Source of the DNA: Chroococcidiopsis thermalis PCC 7203
GTDB taxonomy: Bacteria > Cyanobacteriota > Cyanobacteriia > Cyanobacteriales > Chroococcidiopsidaceae
Reading direction: 5' to 3'
Assembly (NCBI RefSeq): GCF_000317125.1
Contig: NC_019695.1
Span: 3,832,336 to 3,896,335, forward strand
DNA: 64,000 nucleotides
The translations under genes were made by a program, and so were the position numbers. Numbering within the stretch: the stretch's first letter is position 1; each line of letters begins with the position of its first letter. This document shows positions 17,120 through 30,300 of this stretch, in pieces. A model generated the notes under the pieces. It did no database searches, had not been told where the DNA came from, and was given only the letters and a program-made list of their open reading frames with translations.

Positions 17120-17214
17120 ACTACTCAATACTCCCTGCTCCCTCAAAAATACTACAAACGATTGAGGTGTATATGCTCCAATTTTAGTCAAGATGGAATA
17201 TATAAAACTTCATA

Positions 17215-17646
17215 ATGAAAGACAAAATGATTCATATTCTACTTGTCGAGGATGACGAAGTGGATGTCATGAACGTAAAAAGAGCGTTTAAGAAAAATAA
17301 CATTACCAATTCACTCTACACAGCTAGTGATGGGATAGAAGCATTGTCAATCTTGCGAGGAAGTGAAGGCGAACCATCGCCAATCCCGCAAGAGCGGCGA
17401 TTGATTTTATTAGATTTAAACATGCCCAGAATGAATGGAATTGAATTTTTACGAGAATTGCGAGGTGATGACAATCTCAAGCAGATCCCTGTCGTTATGT
17501 TGACGACATCTAACGAAGACAGAGATAAAGTTGAGGCTTACAACCTGAATGTTGCTGGATATATTCTCAAACCAGTCACGTTTGATAACTTTGTCCAAGT
17601 CATGGCAACGCTGAATAATTATTGGACCTTAAGTGAAATGCCTTAA
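17215..17646 (+). CDS. Rcp1-type single-domain response regulator
   Basis: A 143-residue receiver without output domain. It has the acidic cluster in LLVEDDEVDV, phospho-acceptor Asp67 in RLILLDLNMPRMNG, the Thr in VVMLTTSNED and Lys in GYILKPVTF. The loop with Glu/Gly/Pro before the acceptor strand and the C-terminal WTL segment are typical of Rcp1-like regulators that pair with cyanobacterial phytochrome-type kinases. The start may be ATG 17215 or the Met at residue 5. It most likely takes phosphate from the kinase encoded just upstream. Confidence 0.92.
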   Translation: MKDKMIHILLVEDDEVDVMNVKRAFKKNNITNSLYTASDGIEALSILRGSEGEPSPIPQERRLILLDLNMPRMNGIEFLRELRGDDNLKQIPVVMLTTSNEDRDKVEAYNLNVAGYILKPVTFDNFVQVMATLNNYWTLSEMP

Positions 17647-17650
17647 ATGA

Positions 17651-17681
17651 GTGGTGCGTGGTGCGTGGTGCGTGGTGCGTG
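17651..17681. repeat. Heptamer tandem repeat (GTGGTGC)n
   Basis: Four copies of a 7-mer GTGGTGC just after the receiver stop codon. Confidence 0.85.
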
Positions 17682-17724
17682 AAAACTACCACTCCCGGCT
17701 CCAGACTCTCGATTCCTGATTTTT

Positions 17725-21303
<3,579 letters not shown>

Positions 21304-21606
21304 GAAGCAGGGGACAAAATTCAAAATTCAAAATTCAAAATTGATTCACGCACCACGCACCACTTATTCCAGACTCCCGACTCCCGACTCTCTAAAGAAT
21401 GAAGCTATTAGTTCAATATTCTGTTAGCGTGAACTTAGTTCGATCGCTCCCTTGTCCCCCTTGTCCCCCTTGTCCCCCTTGTCCCCACTCCCTTCGGTCG
21501 TGGGGAAGAGCGAGTTCCCCCTTGTCCCCCTTGTCCCCCTTGTCCCCCTTGTCCCCCTTGTCCCCCTTGTCCCCCTTGTCCCTCTTCCCTGCTCCCTAAT
21601 TAATCA
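21304..21606. repeat. Repeat-filled spacer: AAAATTC, ACGCACC and (CCCCCTTGT)n arrays
   Basis: Four copies of AAAATTC (21317-21343), CGCACCA repeats, then nonamer CCCCCTTGT arrays (about 21450-21482 and 21517-21589) on either side of a ~34-bp spacer (21483-21516). That spacer is the reverse complement of the one in the array at 10109-10200. No gene is present. An open frame across the array is only repeat. Confidence 0.9.
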
Positions 21607-23307
21607 ATGCCTGGACACGACATAATTGTAATCGGTGCTTCTGCTGGTGGGGTAGAAGCGCTGTCTCAACTGCTGAGCCTTTTATCGGCGGATATACCAG
21701 CGGCAATTTTTGTCGTGCTGCACATTCCTTCTGAAGGTTATAGCATTCTCCCGAAAATTCTCAATCGGGCGATCGCTAAGCGTCAGCAACAATCTTCACT
21801 CAAGGCATTACATCCTGAAGATGGCGAGCCGATCGAATATGGCAAAATTTATGTCGCACCACCCGATCGCCACTTGCTCATCAAACGCGGCTCGATTACT
21901 GTAGCTCGCGGTCCCAAAGAAAACGGTCATCGCCCTGCGGTAGACCCACTGTTTCGCTCGGCAGCACGGGCATACGGACAACGGGTTGTGGGTGTGGTCT
22001 TGTCGGGGACGCTAGATGACGGCACAGCAGGACTAATGGCGGTGAAGCAACGAGACGGCGTGGCGATCGTCCAAGACCCTGAAGAGGCAATGTATTCGGG
22101 AATGCCCCGCAGTGCAATTGAAAATGTAGAAGTCGATCGCATTTTACCTGTGGTAAATATAGCAGCCTCGATCGCAGAGCTAGCTCGCCAACCTGTAGCA
22201 ACAGAAACAACAGGTGTATCTGATGATATGGAGATGGAGGCTGACATGGCAGAACTAGAGTTAAATGCGATGCAGAACCCCGATCGCCCTGGCAGACCCT
22301 CCCCATATGGTTGTCCAGATTGCGGTGGCGTGCTGTGGGAACTGGATGAAGGCAAGCTCGTCCGATTCCGCTGTCGCACGGGTCACGCTTACTCTACAGA
22401 TAGTTTGCTTGCCGCTCAGTCAGAGTCATTGGAAGAGGCACTGTGGAACGCACTGCGGGCATTAGAAGAAAAAGCTGCCCTGACAGAGCGATTGGGAAAC
22501 CGCGCCCGCGATCGCCAGCAAACTTATTCTTCTAGACGGTTTGAAGAACAAGCGCGAATCGCACATCAACAGGCGACTTTAGTGCGTCAACTGATCTTGA
22601 GAAACGGAAGTAATGGCAGCGACACATCAACAGCGAATGGACAGGTGGTAGGATCGCAGAGTATTACAGCCTCGGGAGGTACTCCTGAAGCAGAAATGAA
22701 ACATCCTGCCGTGGAAGACTCCTCCTCGCTGCCTCAGAAAGTTGTAGCAATCTGTGCCTCTGCTGGAGGATTGAATGCTCTGAGCCAAGTTCTATCGGCA
22801 TTACCAACAGAATTTCCAGCTGCTATTACTGTAGTTCAGCACGTCAGCCCTCACTACCCTAGCATGATGGCAGATATTCTCAGCCGTCGCACAAAAATGC
22901 CCGTCGTACAAGTTCGACCGGGAGATTATTTGCGTACGGGAAAAGTTTACATTGCGCCGCCAGACCATCACCTACTGGTCAATGCAGATGGTAGCTTGTC
23001 GTTGACTCATTCAGAACTCGTACATTTTGTCCGTCCTTCAGCAGATTTACTCTTTGAATCGGTAGCCGCTAGTTTTAAACAGCAGGCGATCGCAGTTGTC
23101 TTGACGGGTACGGGTAGCGATGGTGCAATGGGAGTCAGGGCAATTGCAGAAATGGGCGGAACTGTAATTGTTCAAGACTACAAAAGTGCTGAATTTGGGG
23201 GAATGCCAGAAGCAGCCATTAATACTGGCGTTGTCGATCTGGTTTTACCTTTAAACGAGATTGCCCCTACCTTAGTAAAACTAGTTGCAGTTGAGGTGAA
23301 GGGATGA
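21607..23307 (+). CDS. Tandem double CheB-type methylesterase
   Basis: A 566-residue protein with two complete CheB catalytic domains and no receiver. Domain 1 (~5-195) has Ser12 in GASAGGVEAL, His39 in VVLHIPSEG and Asp in GTLDDGTAGL. A linker domain (~235-345) begins GCPDCGGVLWELD and has four Cys/His ligands (CPDC, CRTGH), as in many CheB-like proteins. Domain 2 (~375-560) has CASAGGLNAL, VVQHVSPHY and GTGSDGAMG, so its Ser-His-Asp triad is also complete. CheB removes methyl groups from, or deamidates, receptor glutamates. Lack of the regulatory receiver implies control by other means. The CheR gene begins 11 bp downstream and is almost surely in the same operon. Confidence 0.9.
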   Translation: MPGHDIIVIGASAGGVEALSQLLSLLSADIPAAIFVVLHIPSEGYSILPKILNRAIAKRQQQSSLKALHPEDGEPIEYGKIYVAPPDRHLLIKRGSITVARGPKENGHRPAVDPLFRSAARAYGQRVVGVVLSGTLDDGTAGLMAVKQRDGVAIVQDPEEAMYSGMPRSAIENVEVDRILPVVNIAASIAELARQPVATETTGVSDDMEMEADMAELELNAMQNPDRPGRPSPYGCPDCGGVLWELDEGKLVRFRCRTGHAYSTDSLLAAQSESLEEALWNALRALEEKAALTERLGNRARDRQQTYSSRRFEEQARIAHQQATLVRQLILRNGSNGSDTSTANGQVVGSQSITASGGTPEAEMKHPAVEDSSSLPQKVVAICASAGGLNALSQVLSALPTEFPAAITVVQHVSPHYPSMMADILSRRTKMPVVQVRPGDYLRTGKVYIAPPDHHLLVNADGSLSLTHSELVHFVRPSADLLFESVAASFKQQAIAVVLTGTGSDGAMGVRAIAEMGGTVIVQDYKSAEFGGMPEAAINTGVVDLVLPLNEIAPTLVKLVAVEVKG

Positions 23308-23317
23308 GGGATGAGGA

Positions 23318-25195
23318 ATGACGGATGAGGCTAATGCTGAGTTTGAAGCATTAATTAACTACATTAAACGCAATCGCGGATTTGATTTTACAGGTTACAA
23401 GCGTTCTAGTTTGATGCGGCGAGTGCGCAAACGAATGCAGGCACTCGACCTTGAGAACTTCAGCGATTACATGGATCGCCTAGAGGTAGCGCCAGAGGAA
23501 TTCGTCCTTTTGTTCAACACAATTTTGATCAATGTCACGTCCTTTTTTCGCGATCGCGCTACCTGGGACTACGTGACGACAGAAATTGTGCCTCGAATTA
23601 CTGCCCGCAAGGAACCTACAGAACCAATTCGGATTTGGAGTGCTGGCTGTGCTTCGGGACAAGAGGCTTACACTTTAGCAATGGTGATGGCTGAAGCAGT
23701 GGGAGTCGAGCAGTTGCGTCAGCGCGTCAAAATTTATGCGACAGATGTGGATGAAGAAGCGCTCAACCAAGCCCGCCACGCTACTTTCAACGAACGAGAG
23801 GTGAGTTCCGTTCCGCCGGAAATGTTAGAACTTTATTTTGAGAATTCCAATGGTGTTTATACTTTTCGTAAAGACCTCCGCCGTTCGGTGATTTTCGGTC
23901 GTCATGACTTGTTACAAGATGCACCTATTTCCCGCATTGACTTGTTGTTATGCCGCAACACGTTGATGTATTTCAATGCTGAAGCTCAATCGAGAATTAT
24001 TGCCCGCTTTCACTTTGCTTTAAATGATGCTGGCTTCTTATTTTTAGGTAAAGCGGAAATGTTGCTCAGTCATGGTGATTCTTTCACGCCAGTCGATTTG
24101 AAGCGCCGAATTTTTATTAAAGTTCCTAAAGGAAATACGCGCGATCGCTTGTTGCTTATGGGTAACAATCACGTCGATGACGAAGCCAATTATTTAGCTA
24201 GCCACGTCCGCATTCGGGACACGGCATTTGACCTCAATCCCACCGCACAGATAGCGATCGATGTCAATGGACTACTCACATTAGCTAACGAACGCGCCCG
24301 CAACTTATTTAACATTCACCCTAGAGATTTGGGTCGTCCCCTGCAAGACCTGGAAATTTCTTATCGCCCTCTAGAACTGCGCTCTCGGATCGAGCAAGCC
24401 TATGCCGAACGGCGTGCTGTCAACCAAACAGAGGTAGAGTGGATTTCTGCCTCTGGAGAGACTTTGTATTTTGACGTACAAATATCGCTCCTGCAAGATA
24501 TTAACGGGAGAATGCTGGGATGCAGCATTGTTTTTATCGATGTCAGTCGCTCTCGGCGGTTGCAAGAGGAACTAGAACATTCCAATCAAGAATTGGAAAT
24601 GGCTTATGAAGAATTACAGTCAACCAATGAAGAATTAGAGACAACCAACGAAGAATTGCAATCTTCTAATGAAGAACTGGAGACAACGAACGAGGAACTG
24701 CAATCGACTAATGAAGAATTGGAAACCATGAATGAAGAACTGCAATCTTCCAACGAAGAATTGCAGACAATTAATGAAGAACTGCGATTGCGCAGCGAGG
24801 AACTGAATCAAGTCAACGCCTTTCTAGAGTCGATCCTCACCAGTCTTCGCGGTGGAGTGGTAGTCGTGAATCGCGAACTGCAAGTCCAAGTTTGGAATAA
24901 TAAAGCTGAAGATCTATGGGGCTTGCGCAGTAACGAAGTTGAAGGACAACATTTTTTAAACTTGGATATCGGTCTACCAGTCGGGCAGATGCGACAGCAA
25001 ATTCGCTCTTGCCTAGCGGGAGAATCTCGCTCTATTGAAGTGTTTCTAGATGCAATCAATCGGCGCGGTAAGGCGATCCAATGTAAAGTCACTCTCACCC
25101 CTTTAATGGATTATCGGCAAGGAATTCACGGGGTCATCATGTTGATGGAAGAACAAGGGTCAGTGACCAGTGACTCCTCGATAACTGATAACTGA
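23318..25195 (+). CDS. CheR methyltransferase fused to coiled coil and PAS domains
   Basis: A 625-residue protein. CheR (~1-275) has the N-terminal helical part (RGFDFTGYKRSSLMRRVRKRM) and the SAM-binding part (IRIWSAGCASGQEAYTLAM, then IYATDVDEEAL and LLLCRNTLMYF). PAS-like sequence follows at ~300-410. Residues ~415-500 are an extreme heptad coil with ten or so repeats of NEELQ/NEELET, and a C-terminal PAS lies at ~505-615. Such CheR-PAS proteins occur with CheB in cyanobacteria and many proteobacteria, often near hybrid kinases. ATG 23318 gives MTDEANAEFEAL, matching the family start. Methyl-accepting substrates are not adjacent. Confidence 0.9.
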   Translation: MTDEANAEFEALINYIKRNRGFDFTGYKRSSLMRRVRKRMQALDLENFSDYMDRLEVAPEEFVLLFNTILINVTSFFRDRATWDYVTTEIVPRITARKEPTEPIRIWSAGCASGQEAYTLAMVMAEAVGVEQLRQRVKIYATDVDEEALNQARHATFNEREVSSVPPEMLELYFENSNGVYTFRKDLRRSVIFGRHDLLQDAPISRIDLLLCRNTLMYFNAEAQSRIIARFHFALNDAGFLFLGKAEMLLSHGDSFTPVDLKRRIFIKVPKGNTRDRLLLMGNNHVDDEANYLASHVRIRDTAFDLNPTAQIAIDVNGLLTLANERARNLFNIHPRDLGRPLQDLEISYRPLELRSRIEQAYAERRAVNQTEVEWISASGETLYFDVQISLLQDINGRMLGCSIVFIDVSRSRRLQEELEHSNQELEMAYEELQSTNEELETTNEELQSSNEELETTNEELQSTNEELETMNEELQSSNEELQTINEELRLRSEELNQVNAFLESILTSLRGGVVVVNRELQVQVWNNKAEDLWGLRSNEVEGQHFLNLDIGLPVGQMRQQIRSCLAGESRSIEVFLDAINRRGKAIQCKVTLTPLMDYRQGIHGVIMLMEEQGSVTSDSSITDN

Positions 25196-25745
25196 CAACT
25201 GATAACTGTTTATAGCGATTCTCGTTATGATGCGATACATTCGTAGGGGCGCACAGCTGTGCGCCCCTACAGATCTTGTATTTCATCGAATTGAAAAAGG
25301 CTATAAATAAAGCTTTTGACTGAGTTATTCTCTTCCTTTCAGTAGGTTTGAGAGAATCACTTTATTAGCTATTTTTTTAGTGAATAGCAGTATAAAAGTG
25401 AAAAGAAAATAATGTTGGCTAGCGTACATACATTCCTTTACTTATATTAATGTTATTGCTGAAATATTGCATTTGCCTCAAAACCTTCGCGTTAAAAATA
25501 ATACCTGATTTCACCAATTCAAGCCAGTCGATTAGCTAAAATTACCAAAAAACAGCAATTTTGACAGAATTTTTTAAAAACCATGTGTATATTGTTGCCC
25601 GCTGTTTTATTTCACACCACCGTTAATCTCAAGTCAAATCACTACCTTGTTTCTACCCTTAGAGGAATAGGTTTAGCTCAAAGGTCGATCGCCATACAAT
25701 ATATGGTCAACCCGCTGCTGCAATCTCGATTGGTGGAGGTGTAAA
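25196..25745. other. Intergenic region with a perfect palindrome
   Basis: About 550 bp, AT-rich after 25300, with no gene or RNA that I can see. It starts with ACTGATA repeats and contains the palindrome at 25243-25270. Promoter elements for the kinase at 25746 are probable but not identified. Confidence 0.6.
25243..25270. repeat. 28-bp palindromic element, GTAGGGGCGCACAG type
   Basis: Perfect inverted repeat: arm GTAGGGGCGCACAG and its reverse complement. It differs by one base from the copy inside glsF at 30603-30630. Confidence 0.95.
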
Positions 25746-27074
25746 ATGGACGCGAGGCTATTTAATCAAAAAATAGAAACCACATATAAACAGGCAGCCC
25801 AACTATACAAGCGCACTAAAGTAGCATCGCCAGAGCAACGGGCAGAATTGCTAGAACAATCGCTAGAAGAACTACGGATAACTCTAGAGGAATTGCATGT
25901 AGCAGAAGAAGAAATATTAGCCCAAAATCAAGAATTGGCGATCGCTCAGAATCAAATTGAGATCGAGCGCCAGCGTTATCTAGACTTATTCGAGTTTGCT
26001 CCCGATGGCTACATTGTGACAGATGCAACGGGAAAAATTCGCGAAGCTAACCGCGCTGCTGCAAAGCTACTCAACGTACCACAGCAATTCTTAGTCGGTA
26101 AACCTCTGATTAGCTACGTTCCCTACGACCAACGACAAGTTTTTCGCACTCAGTTGCAAAAAATGTCTCAAATGCAACAGATGCAAGAATGGGAACTGAC
26201 AATTTGTCCGCGCCATGCTGTAGCTTTTGATGCTGCCGTGACGGTATCAAGCATGTACAATGCAAGTGGTATTCCTATGGGATGGCGGTGGCTGATCCGA
26301 GATATCACTGCCCGCAAACAGGCGGAAGCAACGATTCGCACCATTCAACTGCAAAACTTGCAATTACAAGAAGCCGCAAAGCTGAGAGCACATTTTTTGG
26401 CAATTATGTCTCACGAGCTACGCAGTCCCTTAAATGCGATCGTGGGGTTTTCTCAGTTATTACTGCGTCAGACTCAAAGTGCCTTGCCTCACAACCAAGA
26501 AAATATGGTGTCGCGTATCCTTAGTAGTGGAAGGCATTTGTTAGTTTTAATTGAGGATATTCTCGACTTTTCTAAAGTTGAGGCTGGCAAGCTGACTCTA
26601 AAATTAGAGCCTTTAAATGTCGTCGATTTAGTTATAGCAACAACAGAAGAAATGCACTGTTTAGCCGAGCAGAAGCATTTGGAGTTACAGAGATCGTTTG
26701 CTATTCAATCCTCCATAATTACTAATGACAGCGTTCGCCTGCGGCAAATCTTACTCAATTTGCTATCGAATGCCATCAAGTTTACTGAAGTGGGTAAGGT
26801 TGAAGTTAGGGTGTGGGAATTAGGTTCAGACCGAATTGCGATCGCGGTAGAAGATACGGGAATTGGTATTGCTCCAGAAGACTTGCAATCGATTTTTCAA
26901 CCATTCCGCCAAGGGAACCAAACTCTAACCCGCCAGCATGGAGGTACGGGACTGGGATTAGCAATTACAGATTCCCTAGTCAAGATGATGGGAGGAAAAA
27001 TTTCGGTTGAAAGTCAACTAGGTGAAGGCACGACATTTTACGTCGAGTTACCCCGTCAGGTTGGACAGCAATAG
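25746..27074 (+). CDS. PAS sensor histidine kinase
   Basis: A 442-residue soluble kinase. Residues 1-~75 form a coiled coil rich in Glu and Leu (ELRITLEELHVAEEEIL). One PAS domain lies at ~80-190 (FEFAPDGYIVTDATGKI). HisKA has His223 in FLAIMSHELRSPLN. The ATPase domain has NLLSNAIKFTE, DTGIGI and GTGLGLAI. The kinase core is strikingly like that of the 1192-residue kinase in the same cluster, including QxRSAAL/TQSALP and SVESQLGxG, which suggests duplication. No receiver is fused. A partner among the cluster's regulators is likely. Confidence 0.92.
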   Translation: MDARLFNQKIETTYKQAAQLYKRTKVASPEQRAELLEQSLEELRITLEELHVAEEEILAQNQELAIAQNQIEIERQRYLDLFEFAPDGYIVTDATGKIREANRAAAKLLNVPQQFLVGKPLISYVPYDQRQVFRTQLQKMSQMQQMQEWELTICPRHAVAFDAAVTVSSMYNASGIPMGWRWLIRDITARKQAEATIRTIQLQNLQLQEAAKLRAHFLAIMSHELRSPLNAIVGFSQLLLRQTQSALPHNQENMVSRILSSGRHLLVLIEDILDFSKVEAGKLTLKLEPLNVVDLVIATTEEMHCLAEQKHLELQRSFAIQSSIITNDSVRLRQILLNLLSNAIKFTEVGKVEVRVWELGSDRIAIAVEDTGIGIAPEDLQSIFQPFRQGNQTLTRQHGGTGLGLAITDSLVKMMGGKISVESQLGEGTTFYVELPRQVGQQ

Positions 27075-27103
27075 ACATCGGGTAAAATGCACAGTCCTTG
27101 GGA

Positions 27104-27250
27104 GATCCCCCAACCCCCTTCAAAAGGGGGCTATTGGTTCCCCCCTTGTTAAGGGGGGCTAGGGGGGATCGAGATCTTCAACTTCAAACACAAGGGGGCT
27201 ATGATTTCCCCCCTTCAAAAGGGGAGCTAGGGGGGATCGAGATCTTCAAC
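27104..27250. repeat. CCCCCTT...AAGGGGG elements with a duplicated tail
   Basis: Several inverted copies of CCCCCTTnAAAAGGGGG-type sequence. The ~30-bp phrase GGGGGATCGAGATCTTCAAC (and the CTTCAAAC that follows) occurs twice, at about 27164 and 27233. Confidence 0.85.
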
Positions 27251-27278
27251 TTCAAACGCAGAACTCCCACCGACTCTT

Positions 27279-27308
27279 GTACGGGCGGGTTTTTAAACCC
27301 GCCCCTAC
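27279..27308. repeat. 30-bp palindromic element, GTACGGGCGGGTTT type
   Basis: Arms GTACGGGCGGGTTT and AAACCCGCCCCTAC. It lies 15 bp past the glsF stop codon and is a good hairpin candidate. A near copy is at 32120. Confidence 0.9.
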
Positions 27309-27322
27309 GACTCCCGACTCCC

Positions 27323-30300
27323 TTAATTAACAGAACTCAACTCTTTACCCACAACAGCCTCCGGCGTATCAACTTCAGAAGGTGGTACGACTTGCCAGAA
27401 TTTAGGCAAATATTCCGACCAATTCGCTAGAATAGCTTGCGCTTTTGCAGAGTTTGTGCGTTCGGCGTGCGTTTGAATCAGCTGGCGTAACTGTCGTTCT
27501 CCCGCAGGCGAGCTGACTTTTTGCAGCTTGACAATTTCGTGGTTGACTAACTCCGAGAAATTCCCCTCTTCGTCAAGGAAGTAAGCTAATCCACCCGTCA
27601 TCCCCGCACCGACGTTTCTGCCAACTTTGCCCAAGACGACAATCGTACCACCAGTCATGTACTCGCAACAGTGATCGCCCGCACCCTCAATGACTGCAAC
27701 GCCTTTGGAGTTACGGACTGCAAAACGCTCGCCTGCGATTCCGTTAGCAAAAAGTACTCCACCCGTCGCCCCATACAAGCAAGTGTTACCGACGATAACG
27801 TTATCAGCCGCTGCATAGTTAGCTTCTGGAGGAGGCGTGATGACAATTTCGCCACCATGCATCCCTTTACCTACGTAGTCGTTGGCTTCCCCGACGAGTT
27901 TCAAAGTCATTCCCGATAAGTTGAATGCACCGAAACTTTGTCCGATCGCACCCGTAAAGTTAAGGTCGAGTTGTCCTTCAAAACCATCATCGCCATAAAG
28001 GGAAGCGATCGCCCCTGCAATTCTCGCGCCTACGGTACGGTCGGTGTTGACGACATTATAGGTTTTGCTAACGGCAGATTGATTTTGAATTGCGGCTTGG
28101 ATTTCTGGATCGGCAAGAATTTCATCATCCAATACGTGTCCGTTGCTGTGGACGTTTTCATGCGACAACCAAGCGCGATCGCTTTTCGTATCGGGTAACT
28201 TGGTAATGCAGTCGAGGTTGAGAGTTTTTGTCTTCGTCAAGCGCACTTCTTCCCTAACTTTCAGCAAGTCAGCGCGACCGACAATTTCATCGATAGAACG
28301 ATATCCCAACCGTGCCAATAAGCTACGTGTTTCTTCCGCGATAAATAAGAAGAAGTTGACAACGTGTTCTGGAATCCCTGGGAAACGCTGGCGCAAGTCT
28401 TCCCGTTGGGAAGCAACACCCACAGGACAATTGTTGGTATGGCAGATTCTCGCCATAATACAACCTTCGGCAATCATGGCGATCGAACCGAAGCCGAATT
28501 CTTCTGCTCCCATTAACGCACCCATTAACACGTCCCAACCGCTCTTAATTCCGCCATCAACGCGCAGAATTACGCGATCGCGCAGACTGTTTTGCATTAG
28601 CGATCGATGCACCTCCGTCAGTCCCAATTCCCACGGCGTACCCGCGTGTTTGATCGAACTTAAGGGTGACGCACCCGTACCACCATCGTGACCGGATATT
28701 TGAATGATATCGGCGTTAGCTTTAGCTACCCCCGCCGCGATCGTCCCAATGCCAATTTCTGCGACCAATTTCACCGAAACTTGAGCTTTGGGATTAATTT
28801 GGTGCAAGTCAAAAATTAGCTGCGCCAAATCTTCAATCGAATAAATATCGTGGTGGGGTGGCGGCGAAATTAAAGTGACTCCTGGTTTAGAACGGCGCAG
28901 CATGGCAATGTAGGGGCTGACTTTTTTGCCTGGAAGTTGTCCGCCTTCCCCTGGTTTTGCCCCTTGAGCGATTTTAATTTCGATCTGCTTGGCGTTCATC
29001 AGATATTCTGGTGTCACGCCAAATCGACCGGAAGCAACCTGTTTGATCGCGCTGGATGCTGTGTCACCATTTTTCAAACCCTTGAGATGCGGTAGCAGCG
29101 AGGAACGCCCTTCGCTCACATCTTCTAGAACCTTGAACCGAACTGGATCTTCTCCGCCTTCACCAGAGTTAGATTTACCACCAATCCGGTTCATGGCGAT
29201 CGCTAATACTTCGTGCGCTTCCCGCGATAATGCACCTAGAGACATGCCACCCGTACAGAAGCGCTTGACAATAGCGCTAGCTGGTTCGACTTCCTCAATC
29301 GAGATGGGACTGCGATCGGATTGGAAGTCGAGTAAGTCCCGCAAAGCAGTTAACGGACGGTTTTGCAAGTGTTTTTTGTAAATATTGTAATGATCCTGAT
29401 TCTCTGGACTAGCAACGGCTTTGTGCAATGCTTTTGCCAGTTCGGGGCTATTCATGTGATATTCGCCCCCTGGACGGTACTGGACGAAACCGAAGTTTTC
29501 CAGCTTCTTCACCGTCACTTCTGGGAAGGCGCGAGTATGGAAGGATAGCACTTCGCTTGCCAATTCCTCAACGCTCAAACCGCCCAAACGTGATGTCGTG
29601 CCGTAAAATCCAATCGCGAGTAGATCGTGTCCGATGCCGATCGCCTCAAAGATTTGCGCTCCTTGGTAGCTCGATAGCAGCGAGATCCCCATCTTGGAAA
29701 GAATCTTCAAAATACCTGCTTCCACCGCTTTCTGGTAGTTAGCCAGAGCTTGCTGTAACGCCAAGCTCGTCATCTTACCCCGTTCCATCATCTGCTGGGT
29801 CTTCGGGTCGCCATGCCAACTTTCCACTGCGGCTAAGGTGAGATAAGGACATACAGCAGATGCACCGTAGCCAATCAGACAGGCAAAGTGATGGGTACTC
29901 CAACATTGTGCCGTATCGACGACTAGCGAAGCTTTCATCCTCATTCCAGCTCCGATCAGGTGGTGGTGTACTGCTCCTACGGCTAGCAGGGGCGGAATAT
30001 AGCTAGTTTCGGCGCTAATTGGATTGGGCGTGCGATCGCTGAGGATTAAAATTTGCTTGCCAGTTTTGACGGCTGCAACTGCATCAGCTTGTAGCTTTTC
30101 TACAGCTTTTGCCAGTCCTGCGGGACCCGTAGTAATGTCGTATTGCGTCGAAAGCGTGGCGCACTCAAAACCTGATTGGGTAATTGCCTCTAAATCTGCT
30201 TGCTGTAATACGGGAGAATTTAACAGCAAGCGTCGGGCATCTTCCGCTTGCGGGTCGAGCAAGTTACCACGAGCGCCCAATTCTACTTTTAATGACATGA

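Noticed and set aside
21399-21599. Open frame rich in SerProLeu across the nonamer array
   Set aside because: It is made only of the CCCCCTTGT repeat and its spacer; no protein-like features.
29363-29742. Plus-strand frames inside glsF
   Set aside because: They are antisense shadows of the glutamate synthase gene with no independent motifs.
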